64,000 nt of DNA from NCBI GenBank assembly GCA_033283325.1, contig JAWMQO010000001.1, positions 1,827,620 to 1,891,619 of the forward strand, read 5' to 3'. Positions within the stretch are counted from its first letter, which is position 1, and every line of letters starts with the position of its first letter. This document shows positions 43,751 through 52,679 of this stretch, piece by piece. Origin of the DNA: Mangrovimicrobium sp033283325. GTDB lineage: Bacteria > Pseudomonadota > Gammaproteobacteria > Pseudomonadales > Halieaceae. Under the pieces are notes generated by a model, which did no database searches, was not told where the DNA came from, and was given only the letters and a program-made list of their open reading frames with translations. The position numbers and the translations under genes were made by a program.

Positions 43751-44158
43751 CTACTGCTCCCCGGCGGGGGAAAGGGTTGCGAGGATCGCGTCGACTGCCG
43801 CGTCATCCAGGCCGCGATGCTCGCTTTCGCAACTGTAGGTGATGAACAGCAGCATGCCGCCTTTGGCCACACACCACTCGCGAATGGCCATGTCCTCCTC
43901 CTCGCCTTCGGCGGTAACCCCGCTGTAGGCGCCAAGCTTCACGCTCTTCCAGTGTTCGGGCAGCTCGCTCCCCTCGCGGGCGATCCCGGCGACCTCCTCC
44001 GGGGAAAAGTCGCCCTTTTCCTTGTGCAGTGTGGATATTTCGATACAGCCCACCTCGTCGCGGTCACCGATGAGGATGCTGTCCTCCTCGCTATCCGCCC
44101 ACCACTCGGGCGGCAATTGCAGCGTCCACCACTCGGTTTCAAGCAGGTTGACCGACAT
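43751..44158 (-). CDS. Small acidic protein of unknown function
   Basis: 135 residues, no signal peptide or TM segment, strongly acidic. The layout of alternating short strands and one helix (WWTLQLPPEWWADSEED, EISTLHKEKGDFSPEEVAGIA, GGMLLFITYSCESEHRG, AAVDAILATL) recalls small stress or DUF1795-like alpha/beta proteins, but no family is recognised with confidence. Its ATG follows the rimI stop with no gap (TAAATG), so it is the last gene of the holD-like/rimI operon. Confidence 0.75.
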   Translation of the reverse strand: MSVNLLETEWWTLQLPPEWWADSEEDSILIGDRDEVGCIEISTLHKEKGDFSPEEVAGIAREGSELPEHWKSVKLGAYSGVTAEGEEEDMAIREWCVAKGGMLLFITYSCESEHRGLDDAAVDAILATLSPAGEQ

Positions 44159-44617
44159 TTACAATCTCCTCGACATCAGAATTGCATCTTCACGCCCGCT
44201 TTCAGCGCTGTAATAGCCCGGGCGTCGACCGTCCTCGGTAAAACCGTCACGAGTATACAGTGCCCGGGCGGGCAGGTTGGATTCGCGCACATCCAGCAGG
44301 CAGCGGCCCGCACCGGCCTTGCGCATCACTGCGAGGGCCTCGCGCAACAGGATGCCGCCGACCCCTCGACCCTGTGCCGCCGGCAGCACTGCAATATTAT
44401 CGATGCTGCCTTCATCCACGATGATCGAAAACAGGACGAAACCCCGGGTTTCCTCCGGATTGCCGAAAACCAGCGCGTGCGCGCCCGTCTCCTGAGTGCA
44501 GTATCGCTGCCAGTGGGAAGCGCCAAATGGCACCGGCGAGGCCGCGGTATCTATCGCTGCCATCGCCGGGATATCCGTTTCCCCGGCCCAGCGCACCGGG
44601 GCTTGCGGCCTATGCAC
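44159..44617 (-). CDS. rimI: Ribosomal protein S18 alanine N-acetyltransferase
   Basis: 152 residues of GNAT fold. Acetyl-CoA loop LPAAQGRGVGGILLREAL (motif A Q/RxxGxG/A). The later segment LLDVRESNLPARALYTRDGF EDG is the typical RimI motif B, with EDGRRPGYY near the C-terminus. RimI acetylates the N-terminal Ala of ribosomal protein S18. It overlaps the HolD-like gene by eight bases; holD-rimI is also the E. coli order. Confidence 0.9.
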   Translation of the reverse strand: MHRPQAPVRWAGETDIPAMAAIDTAASPVPFGASHWQRYCTQETGAHALVFGNPEETRGFVLFSIIVDEGSIDNIAVLPAAQGRGVGGILLREALAVMRKAGAGRCLLDVRESNLPARALYTRDGFTEDGRRPGYYSAESGREDAILMSRRL

Positions 44618-45353
44618 GCCGCGACAGCGCCCGCAGTTCCCGCCAGACCAGTCGTTTTCGAGCGGGCTCGGCGAGCATCTCGAGGGTGCTGCAGGTTCGG
44701 TGGATCGCGAGGCCGGGAAGGGGCTCCAGCGTTACATAGTGCCCGCAGGCCTCACCCAGCAACACCAGGGCGTCGAGTTCCCGCTCCTCCATGTGGCGGC
44801 CGAGGAAAGCCCCGAGCGCTGCGCGGGCGGCCTCCGGCCCGCGGTCCAGCTGGGGGTTGTTGTGGGTGGGCCAGTCAAACTGGCTGACCTCGACAGCGGC
44901 GCCCGGGCCACGCAGGGCGCCGGTTATCGCCGACACCAGTTGCACCTGCTCCCTCGCCAGCGGACGGTTGTCGAGCAATTCCACCCAGGCGATACCGCCG
45001 GCGAAAATCGTGGCCAGGCTGAAGCGTACCGCCTGCTCCTGGTGAGCCGGGCGCTCCGGGGCACGGGCCTCGGGGACCTCCGCGGCCTGCGCCGCACGCA
45101 GGTCGGGCGGCAGTTCCGGCTTTCGGGCTTGCGGCACTGGTGCCGGCGCTGGCTGTACCCCGGACTGGGGTCGCGCTTGCGGCGAAACGGAAGCCGGGGG
45201 GACGACCTCCTGAGGTGCAGTTTCCTCCCAGGGCGCTCTTTCCTCCATGGGCAGTATGACCGGCGAGGGAGCCGCACCCGGCAGGGGATGGCGGGGGATA
45301 TACTGGTCTATCCCCATCGCCTCGAGGTACTGGCGTCGAATTACTTCCTGCAC
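44610..45353 (-). CDS. Candidate DNA polymerase III psi subunit (HolD-like)
   Basis: 247 residues if started at the GTG at 45353; frames reach to 45476, but a TACACT box about 30 bases before 45353 suggests transcription starts inside that frame. The N-terminus RRQYLEAMGIDQYIPRHPLP resembles the psi N-terminal peptide that binds chi and includes an aromatic followed by Pro. A Pro/Ala/Gln-rich linker (about 35-110) follows, then an alpha/beta domain (LATIFAGGIAWVELLDNRPLA to the end). Position directly before rimI matches E. coli holD. The identification rests on context and this short similarity; the linker makes it twice the E. coli length. Confidence 0.55.
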   Translation of the reverse strand: MQEVIRRQYLEAMGIDQYIPRHPLPGAAPSPVILPMEERAPWEETAPQEVVPPASVSPQARPQSGVQPAPAPVPQARKPELPPDLRAAQAAEVPEARAPERPAHQEQAVRFSLATIFAGGIAWVELLDNRPLAREQVQLVSAITGALRGPGAAVEVSQFDWPTHNNPQLDRGPEAARAALGAFLGRHMEERELDALVLLGEACGHYVTLEPLPGLAIHRTCSTLEMLAEPARKRLVWRELRALSRRA

Positions 45354-45415
45354 GTCTCTTCGCTTGCCGCCGCGGTGAATTGAACGCGGCCAGTGTAGCA
45401 GTTTTCCGGCCGCGC

Positions 45416-46249
45416 CTATATCCAGCGCCAGCCGTGCAGGCGGAAGAAGCGTATCCCCGAGCGGGCAAACATCCACAGGTGCCTCAGCCCCTTGCGCGCC
45501 GCGTAACCGCCGTGATGGACGATGGGGACATCGGGGTGATACTCCACCCGACCGAATTGGGCCATGCGCAGGGAGAGATCAAAATCCTCGAAGTAGAGGA
45601 AAAAGCGCTCATCGAATGCGCCCCCCTCGACGAACTGCTGCGTGCGCAGCAGCATGAAACAGCCACTGGCGAGCATTACCTCCCGCGGGCTCCGTGCACT
45701 GGCCAGGTCCCGCATTTCATAGCTCGCCATACGCTCCGGGAACAGGCGCTCCCCGAGGCCGGGAATGAAGGCCCGCAGGGCGAGCACCAGGACCGAGGGA
45801 TAACGCTTGCAGAGATATTCAGGCTCGCCCCCGGCGCCGCGCGCGCACGGCGCCAACAACGCGACCTCGGGGTGTTCATCCAGGTAGCCGGCGCCCACCT
45901 CAAGGCACCTCTCCCCGAGTTCCACATCCGGGTTGAGCACCAGGTGGAATTTTCCAGGCGAGTGATCCAGGGTGATATTGTGCCCGGCGCCGTAACCGCG
46001 ATTGGCCCCGGCTTCCACCACCCGCAGGCAATAACCGGGACGCTGGGGAAGCTCGTTGACCAGTGCCTCCAACTCGCCTGGATAAGTCCCTCCGGAAGCG
46101 TTGTCCACCAGCGTTACCACAACCTGCTCAAGGGGCCGAGCCGCGAGTTCGAGGCTTTCCAAAGTCCGGCGCAGGACCTCGATCGGGGTCTGGTAGACGA
46201 CGATGGAGACACTCAGCAAGGGGTGGGCGGGGAAATCCGCAACTTTCAT
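45416..46249 (-). CDS. Family 2 glycosyltransferase (rhamnosyltransferase-like)
   Basis: 277 residues from the ATG at 46249; a start at 46300 adds 17 basic residues. GT-A fold: LSVSIVVYQTPIEVLRRTLESL, the nucleotide Asp in VTLVDNASGG, the DxD-like LNPDVE, and the acceptor segment FFLYFEDFDLSLRMAQFG with the catalytic Asp region. The C-terminus is basic and aromatic (GIRFFRLHGWRW) and may touch the membrane. Likely adds a sugar to a cell-surface glycan. No other glycan gene is adjacent. Confidence 0.9.
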   Translation of the reverse strand: MKVADFPAHPLLSVSIVVYQTPIEVLRRTLESLELAARPLEQVVVTLVDNASGGTYPGELEALVNELPQRPGYCLRVVEAGANRGYGAGHNITLDHSPGKFHLVLNPDVELGERCLEVGAGYLDEHPEVALLAPCARGAGGEPEYLCKRYPSVLVLALRAFIPGLGERLFPERMASYEMRDLASARSPREVMLASGCFMLLRTQQFVEGGAFDERFFLYFEDFDLSLRMAQFGRVEYHPDVPIVHHGGYAARKGLRHLWMFARSGIRFFRLHGWRWI

Positions 46250-46325
46250 ACGTTTTCGGTATCTTTTTCTTTCATTCCGATTGCATCGGGATATGATCAT
46301 GAATGGGGCAGGCGGGACAACACTT

Positions 46326-46341
46326 TGTGTGAATAGTCACA
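46326..46341. promoter_or_regulatory. CRP/Vfr-like binding site
   Basis: TGTGT-GAATAG-TCACA matches the CRP consensus TGTGA-N6-TCACA at nine of ten positions, and the symmetry extends to TTTGTG...CACAAA. It lies in the divergent gap between the glycosyltransferase (minus) and the lipoprotein gene (plus), 165 bases upstream of the latter start. A TATCAT box follows at 46351-46356. No factor is identified. Confidence 0.5.
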
Positions 46342-46505
46342 AAACCCGTCTATCATCATGTTTTTATAGGGATTTTGCCAGCCCCCATGTTAAGCTGCGG
46401 GAGCGCTACGCCATTTAGTCAGGAGCAGGTGGCAAGTGCAAATGTAGCAGGGCTGCTGGATCACGATATAAAGACTCGCTAGTGAGTGGGCAATAGGGGA
46501 TCAAA

Positions 46506-48815
46506 ATGATTAATCGACTCGCCACGCGTATGAGCCGTCTGGCTCTATACCTCATTACATTGGTCGGATTGGCCGCCTGTGGGGGCGGCGGTGGCGGAGG
46601 CGGCGATGACGGCGGCTTCCTGGGCCCCAATGCCGGCAGCACTGATACCTACTTCATTAAACTGCAGCTGCTGAACAACGCTACCGGCGAACCCACCAAC
46701 ATCATTTCCTCGGCCGCTCCGGCAAGCCTGGTAGCCACGGTAACCCGGAACAGGGCCAGCGGTGCACCGCAGGCCAATGTCATCGTCGAGGTGACCGCCG
46801 ATGCCGATGTCCTGATCAACGGAAGCGTTGGCGAAAAACGCGCGAATACGGATTCAGATGGCCAGGTGAGTTTCTTCATCCGGGCGGGCACCGCAACTGG
46901 GGCGGGCACTCTGTCCGCGAGCGTGACCGACGAGAATGGCAACACGGTCACCGAAACTGTCAATTTCCAACTCGGAGCCGCGGGACTGCGTATCGGCTAC
47001 ATGGAAGGCAATACCTTCATCGAGGGCCAGATCAAGATCACGCCTGAAGGCATGGTTTCGGCCCGGGGCCAGGCAGAACTCGCCGTTGCCATCGTGGATG
47101 ATGACGGCGACCTGGCGGGAAGCACCGAATCAGTAAGTTTTACCAGCGTCTGCATCAGCGGTGCCGATGCGACCCTGGACCCCGTCAATCCGGTAACAAC
47201 CACTACCGGTAAAGCGACGACTGCCTACCAGCCCAATGGCTGTGTGGGCACCGATACCATCACTGCAGTAGTGTCCAGTAGCGGTGCAACGGCTACCGGC
47301 GTTATCGAGATTGCCGCTCCCAGCGCCAACAGCCTGAGCTTTGAGAGCGCCACCCCCAATCTTATCGTGCTCAAGGGTACCGGGGGGGGTGGCAACCGCG
47401 TCGAGCAGTCAACCGTGGAATTTTCGACCACTGATTCCAGCGGACAGCCGCTGCCCGATGTCGCCGTCCAGTTCAGCCTGACTACCGAAGTCGGCGGCAT
47501 TACACTCACCCCGACAAGTGCCGTCAGCGATTCCGAGGGCAAGGTGAGGACGGTTATCTCCTCCGGCAACGTCGCCACCGTGGTTCGCGTACTGGCTTCC
47601 GCGCCCTCGGCAGATGGCGTCAGCGAAGTGTCCGCGGTCTCGGACCTGCTGACCGTCAGCACGGGCCTGCCCGACCAGAACTCCATCTCGCTGTCTGTAT
47701 CCGATAGTTTCGTGGTACCCAATGCCATGAATATCGACGGTGAAACGCGCACAATCAACGTGCGCATGGCGGACAAGTTCAACAACCCTGTGCCCGACGG
47801 TACCTCGGCCCTGTTCACAACAGAGTACGGTTCCATCCAGCCCTCCTGCGAGACCGTGGATGGCGGATGCAGCGTAACCTGGACCAGCCAGGCACCTCGC
47901 TTCCCCACGCTGGCTGAGAACGTGGCCCTGGTACAAGGTTATGCCCAGCACCTGCCGCTCCCCCGGGACTGCCCCTACCACAACGGGCCGGACATCCCCT
48001 GCCCCGGCGGCCCCGATAACGAAGGCCTCGGACAGATTTATGGTGGCCGCTCAACCATCCTTGTGACCGCTATCGGTGAGGAGTCATTCATCGACCGCAA
48101 TGGCAACGGGATATTCGACGAAGCTGAGGCGGACGAAGGTTTGTTCGCCAACCTGACCGAAGCGTATATCGACCACAACGAGAATGGCATCTTCGACCCT
48201 GCGTCAGAGGCCTGCCTGAGCAATCCGGGAACGCTGGAGTGCATGTCCGGCTCGGAAGAGACTTTCAGTGACTTCGACAGCGACATGACCTTCGACGCCA
48301 ACGGTGACGATCCTGGCAACGGCTATCCCGACCAGGGGCAGACTGCCATGTTCAACGGCCTGCTCTGTCCCGAAGAGGGTGACGGCGTGTGGTGTAGCCG
48401 TGAGCTGATCCGGGTATTTGATCAACAGGTTGTCATTCTCTCCAACGGGCCCAACTGGTTGATGGAACTCTACAGGGGTAGTACCCACATTCCCCAGGGC
48501 TCCACGCTGACCAACAACTCGTACACGGTCTACATCTCCGACAACTACAATAACCGTCCGCCTGCCGGCACATCGGTTTCGATCGATGCGGGCGGGGCAT
48601 GCGAGGTTCCCGGGAACACCGAAATCGAGGTCGCGAATACAACTGCGCGCGGTGCGTTTGCCGCCAGCTTCTCGCAGACCGGCCAGGTGCCCTACGACCC
48701 GAACGCCCCTGAAACGCCCGACAACAGCGGTGAGATCACTATCACCTTCAGTCCCACGAATGGTCCGGAAGTTTCGAAAACCTGGCCCTGCAGGGCGTCA
48801 CTGGTGGTCCAATGA
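46506..48815 (+). CDS. Large lipoprotein with Ig-like (Big/invasin-type) domains and calcium-loop motifs
   Basis: 769 residues. Lipoprotein signal ending LVGLAAC (lipid Cys25) followed by a Gly-rich run (GGGGGGGGDDGG). From about 55 to 420 there are about four Ig-like repeats, recognisable by phrases such as LVATVTRNRASGAPQANVIVEVT, ANTDSDGQVSFFIRAG and VSDSEGKVRTVISSG. After about residue 510 come Asp/Asn-rich EF-hand-like loops: DRNGNGIFDEAEADEG, DHNENGIFDPASE and DFDSDMTFDANGDD. A final Ig-like domain ends the chain. Surface-attached, possibly adhesive or matrix role; cargo unknown. Codon use looks less GC-biased than neighbours. Confidence 0.85.
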   Translation: MINRLATRMSRLALYLITLVGLAACGGGGGGGGDDGGFLGPNAGSTDTYFIKLQLLNNATGEPTNIISSAAPASLVATVTRNRASGAPQANVIVEVTADADVLINGSVGEKRANTDSDGQVSFFIRAGTATGAGTLSASVTDENGNTVTETVNFQLGAAGLRIGYMEGNTFIEGQIKITPEGMVSARGQAELAVAIVDDDGDLAGSTESVSFTSVCISGADATLDPVNPVTTTTGKATTAYQPNGCVGTDTITAVVSSSGATATGVIEIAAPSANSLSFESATPNLIVLKGTGGGGNRVEQSTVEFSTTDSSGQPLPDVAVQFSLTTEVGGITLTPTSAVSDSEGKVRTVISSGNVATVVRVLASAPSADGVSEVSAVSDLLTVSTGLPDQNSISLSVSDSFVVPNAMNIDGETRTINVRMADKFNNPVPDGTSALFTTEYGSIQPSCETVDGGCSVTWTSQAPRFPTLAENVALVQGYAQHLPLPRDCPYHNGPDIPCPGGPDNEGLGQIYGGRSTILVTAIGEESFIDRNGNGIFDEAEADEGLFANLTEAYIDHNENGIFDPASEACLSNPGTLECMSGSEETFSDFDSDMTFDANGDDPGNGYPDQGQTAMFNGLLCPEEGDGVWCSRELIRVFDQQVVILSNGPNWLMELYRGSTHIPQGSTLTNNSYTVYISDNYNNRPPAGTSVSIDAGGACEVPGNTEIEVANTTARGAFAASFSQTGQVPYDPNAPETPDNSGEITITFSPTNGPEVSKTWPCRASLVVQ

Positions 48816-48850
48816 TCACACCCTGACCCCCTGGGTCATCGAAGGAAAAG

Positions 48851-48877
48851 CCGCGGTAACTACCGCGGTTTTTTTTT
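48851..48877 (+). terminator. Intrinsic terminator after the Ig-like lipoprotein
   Basis: Stem CCGCGGTA / TACCGCGG with only AC in the loop (more likely 7 bp with a four-base loop), followed directly by nine T. Located 35 bases after the stop. Confidence 0.92.
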
Positions 48878-48962
48878 GCCCGGAGTTTTATCTCCATCGT
48901 GGGCAAGTGCTTTCAAACTGTGCTTTATTGCTAAAGTCAGATGAATCACGGAAGGTTGATAT

Positions 48963-51900
48963 TTGAACATCCCCCAACCGCGCACCACTATTCGTTTCAC
49001 CGTCGTTACGGTCTTCGTCTTCGCTACAGCGTTGACGGCGGGAGTCGCCATAGGCCTGCAATACTATTTCAGCGACTCGCTGGGCCGCGGCGCCGCGGAG
49101 GACCTGTACCAGGTGACTGCGCAGAGCGTCGCCGGGGAACTCGACAGCATTCGCCAGCTGAACCAGAGCGTCATTGCACTGGCTGCGGACAACCGCGATC
49201 TCGCCACCCCTGGCATGCGTAACGAGACCTTGCGAACCTTTGCCGGCATACTGCGCCACTACCCCCTCTTCTACGGTATATACATCGGCTGGGAGGATGG
49301 CCGTTTCCTCGAATTGATCAACCTCCATTCCAGCCCGGGCGCCTACGACTACCTCATGGCCATACCGACCGACCGCTGGGTGACGGTCGAGGTGCTGGAA
49401 ACCCCCGAGGGCCGGAAGCGTCGCTACCACTACCTGGATGCGGAATTCGTGGAGCGCGCGACCCGGGAGGAAGCTACCGATTACGATGTGAGAACCCGCC
49501 CCTGGTTCGAATCAGCCCTCAGGGCCGACGACACAGTAGCCAGCGCACCCTACCTTTTCTCCCAGTCGGGCCAACCGGGGACCACCATTTCCAGGCGGAT
49601 CAGGAATACCCGGGCCGTCGTCGGTATCGACATGACCCTGCAAAACTTCTCGGACTACCTCGCTGATCGTCAGATATCGTTGGACAGCACGCTCTATCTC
49701 TATGCCGCCAATGGACTGCTTATCGCCACCAGCGCAGGCAGTAGCACAGAGATCGACGCCATTCCGAGGCCTGAATTTGCAATCAGCCGCGAAGAGCGAA
49801 AGTACCTGGACAGCCTCGGGCCACTCGTCGTGTCCAACGAACTGGACTGGCCACCAGTCGATTACGCGGTGAAAGGCAAGCCCCGCGGTTACTCCGTCGA
49901 TGTAATGAAATTGCTGGCAGGGATGCTGGGTGTGGAGATCCGTTTCGAAAACGGCCACAGCTGGGACCAGTTGGTCGCCCTGTTCGAAGAGGGCGAGATC
50001 GACCTGCTGCACTCGGCGATGGCGAGCGAAAAGAACGCTCGCCTGGGCCTGAGCGGACGACCCTACGCCTCCCTGCCCTTCGCACTGCTTACCCGGGAGG
50101 GAACCGAAGCGGTGGGCAGCCTGGGCGCCCTCGGCGAGCGCAGCCTGACCATTCCCGCCAACTGGTCGATCCTGCCCATGGTCCGCGAAACCCATCCCGA
50201 GATTACAATAGTCGAGGCAGAATCGACCCTCGACGCCATCGAAATGGTCGCCAATGGCGAGGCCTTCGCCGCGCTGGATAACGAGATCATACTGAACTAC
50301 ATCATCAGCCATTACTTCCTGCGTGGCGTAAAAGTGGAAAGTGGAATCGACCTGGAAATCCAGGACCTTCCCAATACCCTCAGCGTTTTTGTGCACGAAG
50401 ATCAAGCGGAACTGCGCACGCTGCTGGACAGGGCTATCGCCGCCATCGGTCCGGAGCAACGTGAAGCACTGCATCAGCGCTGGCTGGAGCCAGACCACCA
50501 ACGCGCTTCGGTCACCTCGGAGACTGTGCCCATCGGGGAATTCCTGGAAGCAACCCGCGACCCGGACAAGGAGGGCGCCATCTTCAATGTCCTCGTGGAT
50601 GGCAGGGAACACTTGGCATTCACCGCCGAGCTCAAGGGGGAAGATGTAGCACCGCTTTACATCGGCATCCTGACGCCGACGGAGTCGATACTGGCACCCT
50701 ATCTGGAAAAAGTCTGGCTTTCCATCAAGCTGACCGCGGGACTGCTGCTGGTATTGCTGCCCTTCAGCTGGTTTTTTGCCAACCCGATCGTGCGGCCGGT
50801 GCGCCAATTGGCCCTGGAAAACGACAAGGTCCGCGAGCTGGAGTTCGACAAGGTGCAGCGCGTCCCCTCCCATATCAGGGAACTCGACGAACTTTCCGAG
50901 TCCATGGTGGAGATGGTCGACTCGATCAAGGCACACGAATTGGCACAGCGCGAACTGATGGATTCCTTCATCGAACTCATCGCCCAGGCGATTGACGATA
51001 AATCCCCCTATACAGGAGGCCACTGCGAACGGGTACCGGAGCTCGCCCTGATGCTCGCCAAGGCGGCCAACGACAGTAGCGCCCCGCCCTTTGACGCCTT
51101 CAAGCTGAGCCGCGACGACGAGTGGCGTGAATACCGTATCGCGGCCTGGTTACACGATTGCGGCAAGATCACTACGCCGGAACACATCGTCGACAAGGGC
51201 AGCAAGCTGGAAGTCATCTACAATCGCATTCACGAGGTACGGACGCGCTTCGAGGTACTTTCCCGGGACGCCGAGATTCGCTTCTGGGAACAGCTAAACG
51301 GGCACCCGGAACAGCGCGATCGCCTCGAAGCACAACTGCAGGCAAGCCAGCGCCAGTTGCAGGAGGACTTCGCCTTCGTCGCCGAGTGCAATGTCGGCGG
51401 CGAATACCTGGACGAGGAGAAGCAGCAGCGACTGCGGGATATCGCCCGCAGGACCTGGCAGCGCCGTTTCGATGACCGGATCGGGCTCTCGCCAGTAGAG
51501 GAGATGCGCCTTAAGGGGGAAGCGCCAGAGCTACCGGTAACGGAACAGCTGCTGGCAGATAAAGCGGAGCACATTATCGAGCGCAGCCAGTCGACGGACT
51601 ACCCCCCCGAGTACGGGATCAACATGGACATTCCCGAACACCTCTACAACCAGGGCGAGGTCTACAACCTGTCCATCTCCCGCGGGACCCTGACCCCGGA
51701 AGACCGCTTCAAGATCAACGAACACATGATCAGCACCATCAAGATGCTGGAGAGCCTGCCCTTCCCGGACTACCTGGAGAATGTCCCGCGCTACGCCTCC
51801 ACCCACCACGAAACCATGCGCGGCAGCGGCTACCCGCGCAGGCTGCCCGGGGAGGATCTGAGTATTCCGGAGCGGATACTCGCCGTGGCCGACGTATTCG

Positions 51901-52109
51901 AGGCGCTCACCGCCTCGGACCGGCCCTACAAGAAGGCAAAGCCTGTCAGCGTTGCGATCGACATCCTGCACAATATGGTCGAGGAGAATCACATCGACCG
52001 TGACTGTTTCGAGCTCTTCCTGCGCAGTGGTGTGTACAAACGCTACGCAGAAACCTTCCTCGATCCCTCACAGATCGACGAGGTCGATATCCACAAGTAT
52101 GTCGCCTGA
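48963..52109 (+). CDS. Membrane receptor with Cache, solute-binding (SBP_bac_3) and HD-GYP domains
   Basis: 1048 residues from a TTG with GGAAGG seven bases upstream. Order: TM (about 12-34), dCache-like sensor (about 38-265), SBP_bac_3-type periplasmic domain (about 275-515, with SVDVMKLLAGMLGVEIRF and GEIDLLHSAMASEKNARLG), second TM (about 580-602), HAMP-like linker, then HD-GYP. The HD pair is H731-D732 (WLHDCGK) and GYP is 956-958 (GSGYP). That spacing is about 150 residues longer than in short HD-GYP proteins and the insert is helical. HD-GYP enzymes degrade cyclic di-GMP; a periplasmic small-molecule signal is inferred. Confidence 0.9.
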   Translation: MNIPQPRTTIRFTVVTVFVFATALTAGVAIGLQYYFSDSLGRGAAEDLYQVTAQSVAGELDSIRQLNQSVIALAADNRDLATPGMRNETLRTFAGILRHYPLFYGIYIGWEDGRFLELINLHSSPGAYDYLMAIPTDRWVTVEVLETPEGRKRRYHYLDAEFVERATREEATDYDVRTRPWFESALRADDTVASAPYLFSQSGQPGTTISRRIRNTRAVVGIDMTLQNFSDYLADRQISLDSTLYLYAANGLLIATSAGSSTEIDAIPRPEFAISREERKYLDSLGPLVVSNELDWPPVDYAVKGKPRGYSVDVMKLLAGMLGVEIRFENGHSWDQLVALFEEGEIDLLHSAMASEKNARLGLSGRPYASLPFALLTREGTEAVGSLGALGERSLTIPANWSILPMVRETHPEITIVEAESTLDAIEMVANGEAFAALDNEIILNYIISHYFLRGVKVESGIDLEIQDLPNTLSVFVHEDQAELRTLLDRAIAAIGPEQREALHQRWLEPDHQRASVTSETVPIGEFLEATRDPDKEGAIFNVLVDGREHLAFTAELKGEDVAPLYIGILTPTESILAPYLEKVWLSIKLTAGLLLVLLPFSWFFANPIVRPVRQLALENDKVRELEFDKVQRVPSHIRELDELSESMVEMVDSIKAHELAQRELMDSFIELIAQAIDDKSPYTGGHCERVPELALMLAKAANDSSAPPFDAFKLSRDDEWREYRIAAWLHDCGKITTPEHIVDKGSKLEVIYNRIHEVRTRFEVLSRDAEIRFWEQLNGHPEQRDRLEAQLQASQRQLQEDFAFVAECNVGGEYLDEEKQQRLRDIARRTWQRRFDDRIGLSPVEEMRLKGEAPELPVTEQLLADKAEHIIERSQSTDYPPEYGINMDIPEHLYNQGEVYNLSISRGTLTPEDRFKINEHMISTIKMLESLPFPDYLENVPRYASTHHETMRGSGYPRRLPGEDLSIPERILAVADVFEALTASDRPYKKAKPVSVAIDILHNMVEENHIDRDCFELFLRSGVYKRYAETFLDPSQIDEVDIHKYVA

Positions 52110-52142
52110 GGCGGGCCAGCCGGTTTCAGCAGCCCGCCACGC

Positions 52143-52361
52143 TCAGCTTTCCTCGACGGGAGCTCCCTGCTCCTCGCAGGCATCGGAGCCCTTGGAACGC
52201 CAGCCGTAGAGGGTGTTCTTTGAAGTGTCGTACTCCATGCCCGGGCAGCGGGCGTCCATGACACCGTCCCGGTCGAGGTCGTAAGGTGAATTGAAGGCCA
52301 TATCGCCAGTGGCACAACCGGCCAGCAGGACAATTGGCAGAGCTATCAGGCATTTGCGCAT
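52143..52361 (-). CDS. Small lipoprotein with calcium-loop-like segment
   Basis: 72 residues. Signal MRKCLIALPIVLLAGC with lipid Cys16. The short mature part contains DLDRDGVMDARCP, which resembles a thrombospondin-3/EF-hand type Asp loop, and three Cys. Function unknown. It converges on the HD-GYP gene and stands alone. Confidence 0.7.
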   Translation of the reverse strand: MRKCLIALPIVLLAGCATGDMAFNSPYDLDRDGVMDARCPGMEYDTSKNTLYGWRSKGSDACEEQGAPVEES

Positions 52362-52679
52362 TTGAAGCAGTCTCCGTACTGATTTCTGTTCTTAGAGTAG
52401 CCGAGATTCCCCGGGTAGCCAATTCTGCCGCGCAGCTTGTGCACTTCGTCGCAAACTGGTCGCGGTCCGTGGGATTTTTTCTGTAATATTACCCGAGGCG
52501 TGTTATTTAATATTGTTTGGTCTTTCATATCCTGAAAAATCGGCATAGGCTAATACGCGCATTCTTATTGGCAATACAACAACAATAATGTCCGGTCAAT
52601 AAAGCGGTTCTACCGGTACCCCGGACCCTGGCAAATAACGATAAGTACACTCGACGCCAAGCGTCGCAGGAGAACGATA
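52362..52679. other. Divergent intergenic region upstream of the TonB receptor
   Basis: 318 bases without a gene. It is AT-rich in the middle (about 52480-52590) and should contain promoters in both directions. Immediately before the receptor's ribosome site (AGGAGAAC) is a perfect hairpin CGACGC-CAA-GCGTCG at 52652-52666, which could limit translation or bind a regulator. No riboswitch was recognised. Confidence 0.5.

Noticed and set aside
46506..48815. Toxin or contact-dependent inhibition protein
   Set aside because: Repeats are Ig-like and there is no toxin-like C-terminal domain, immunity gene or secretion partner nearby.
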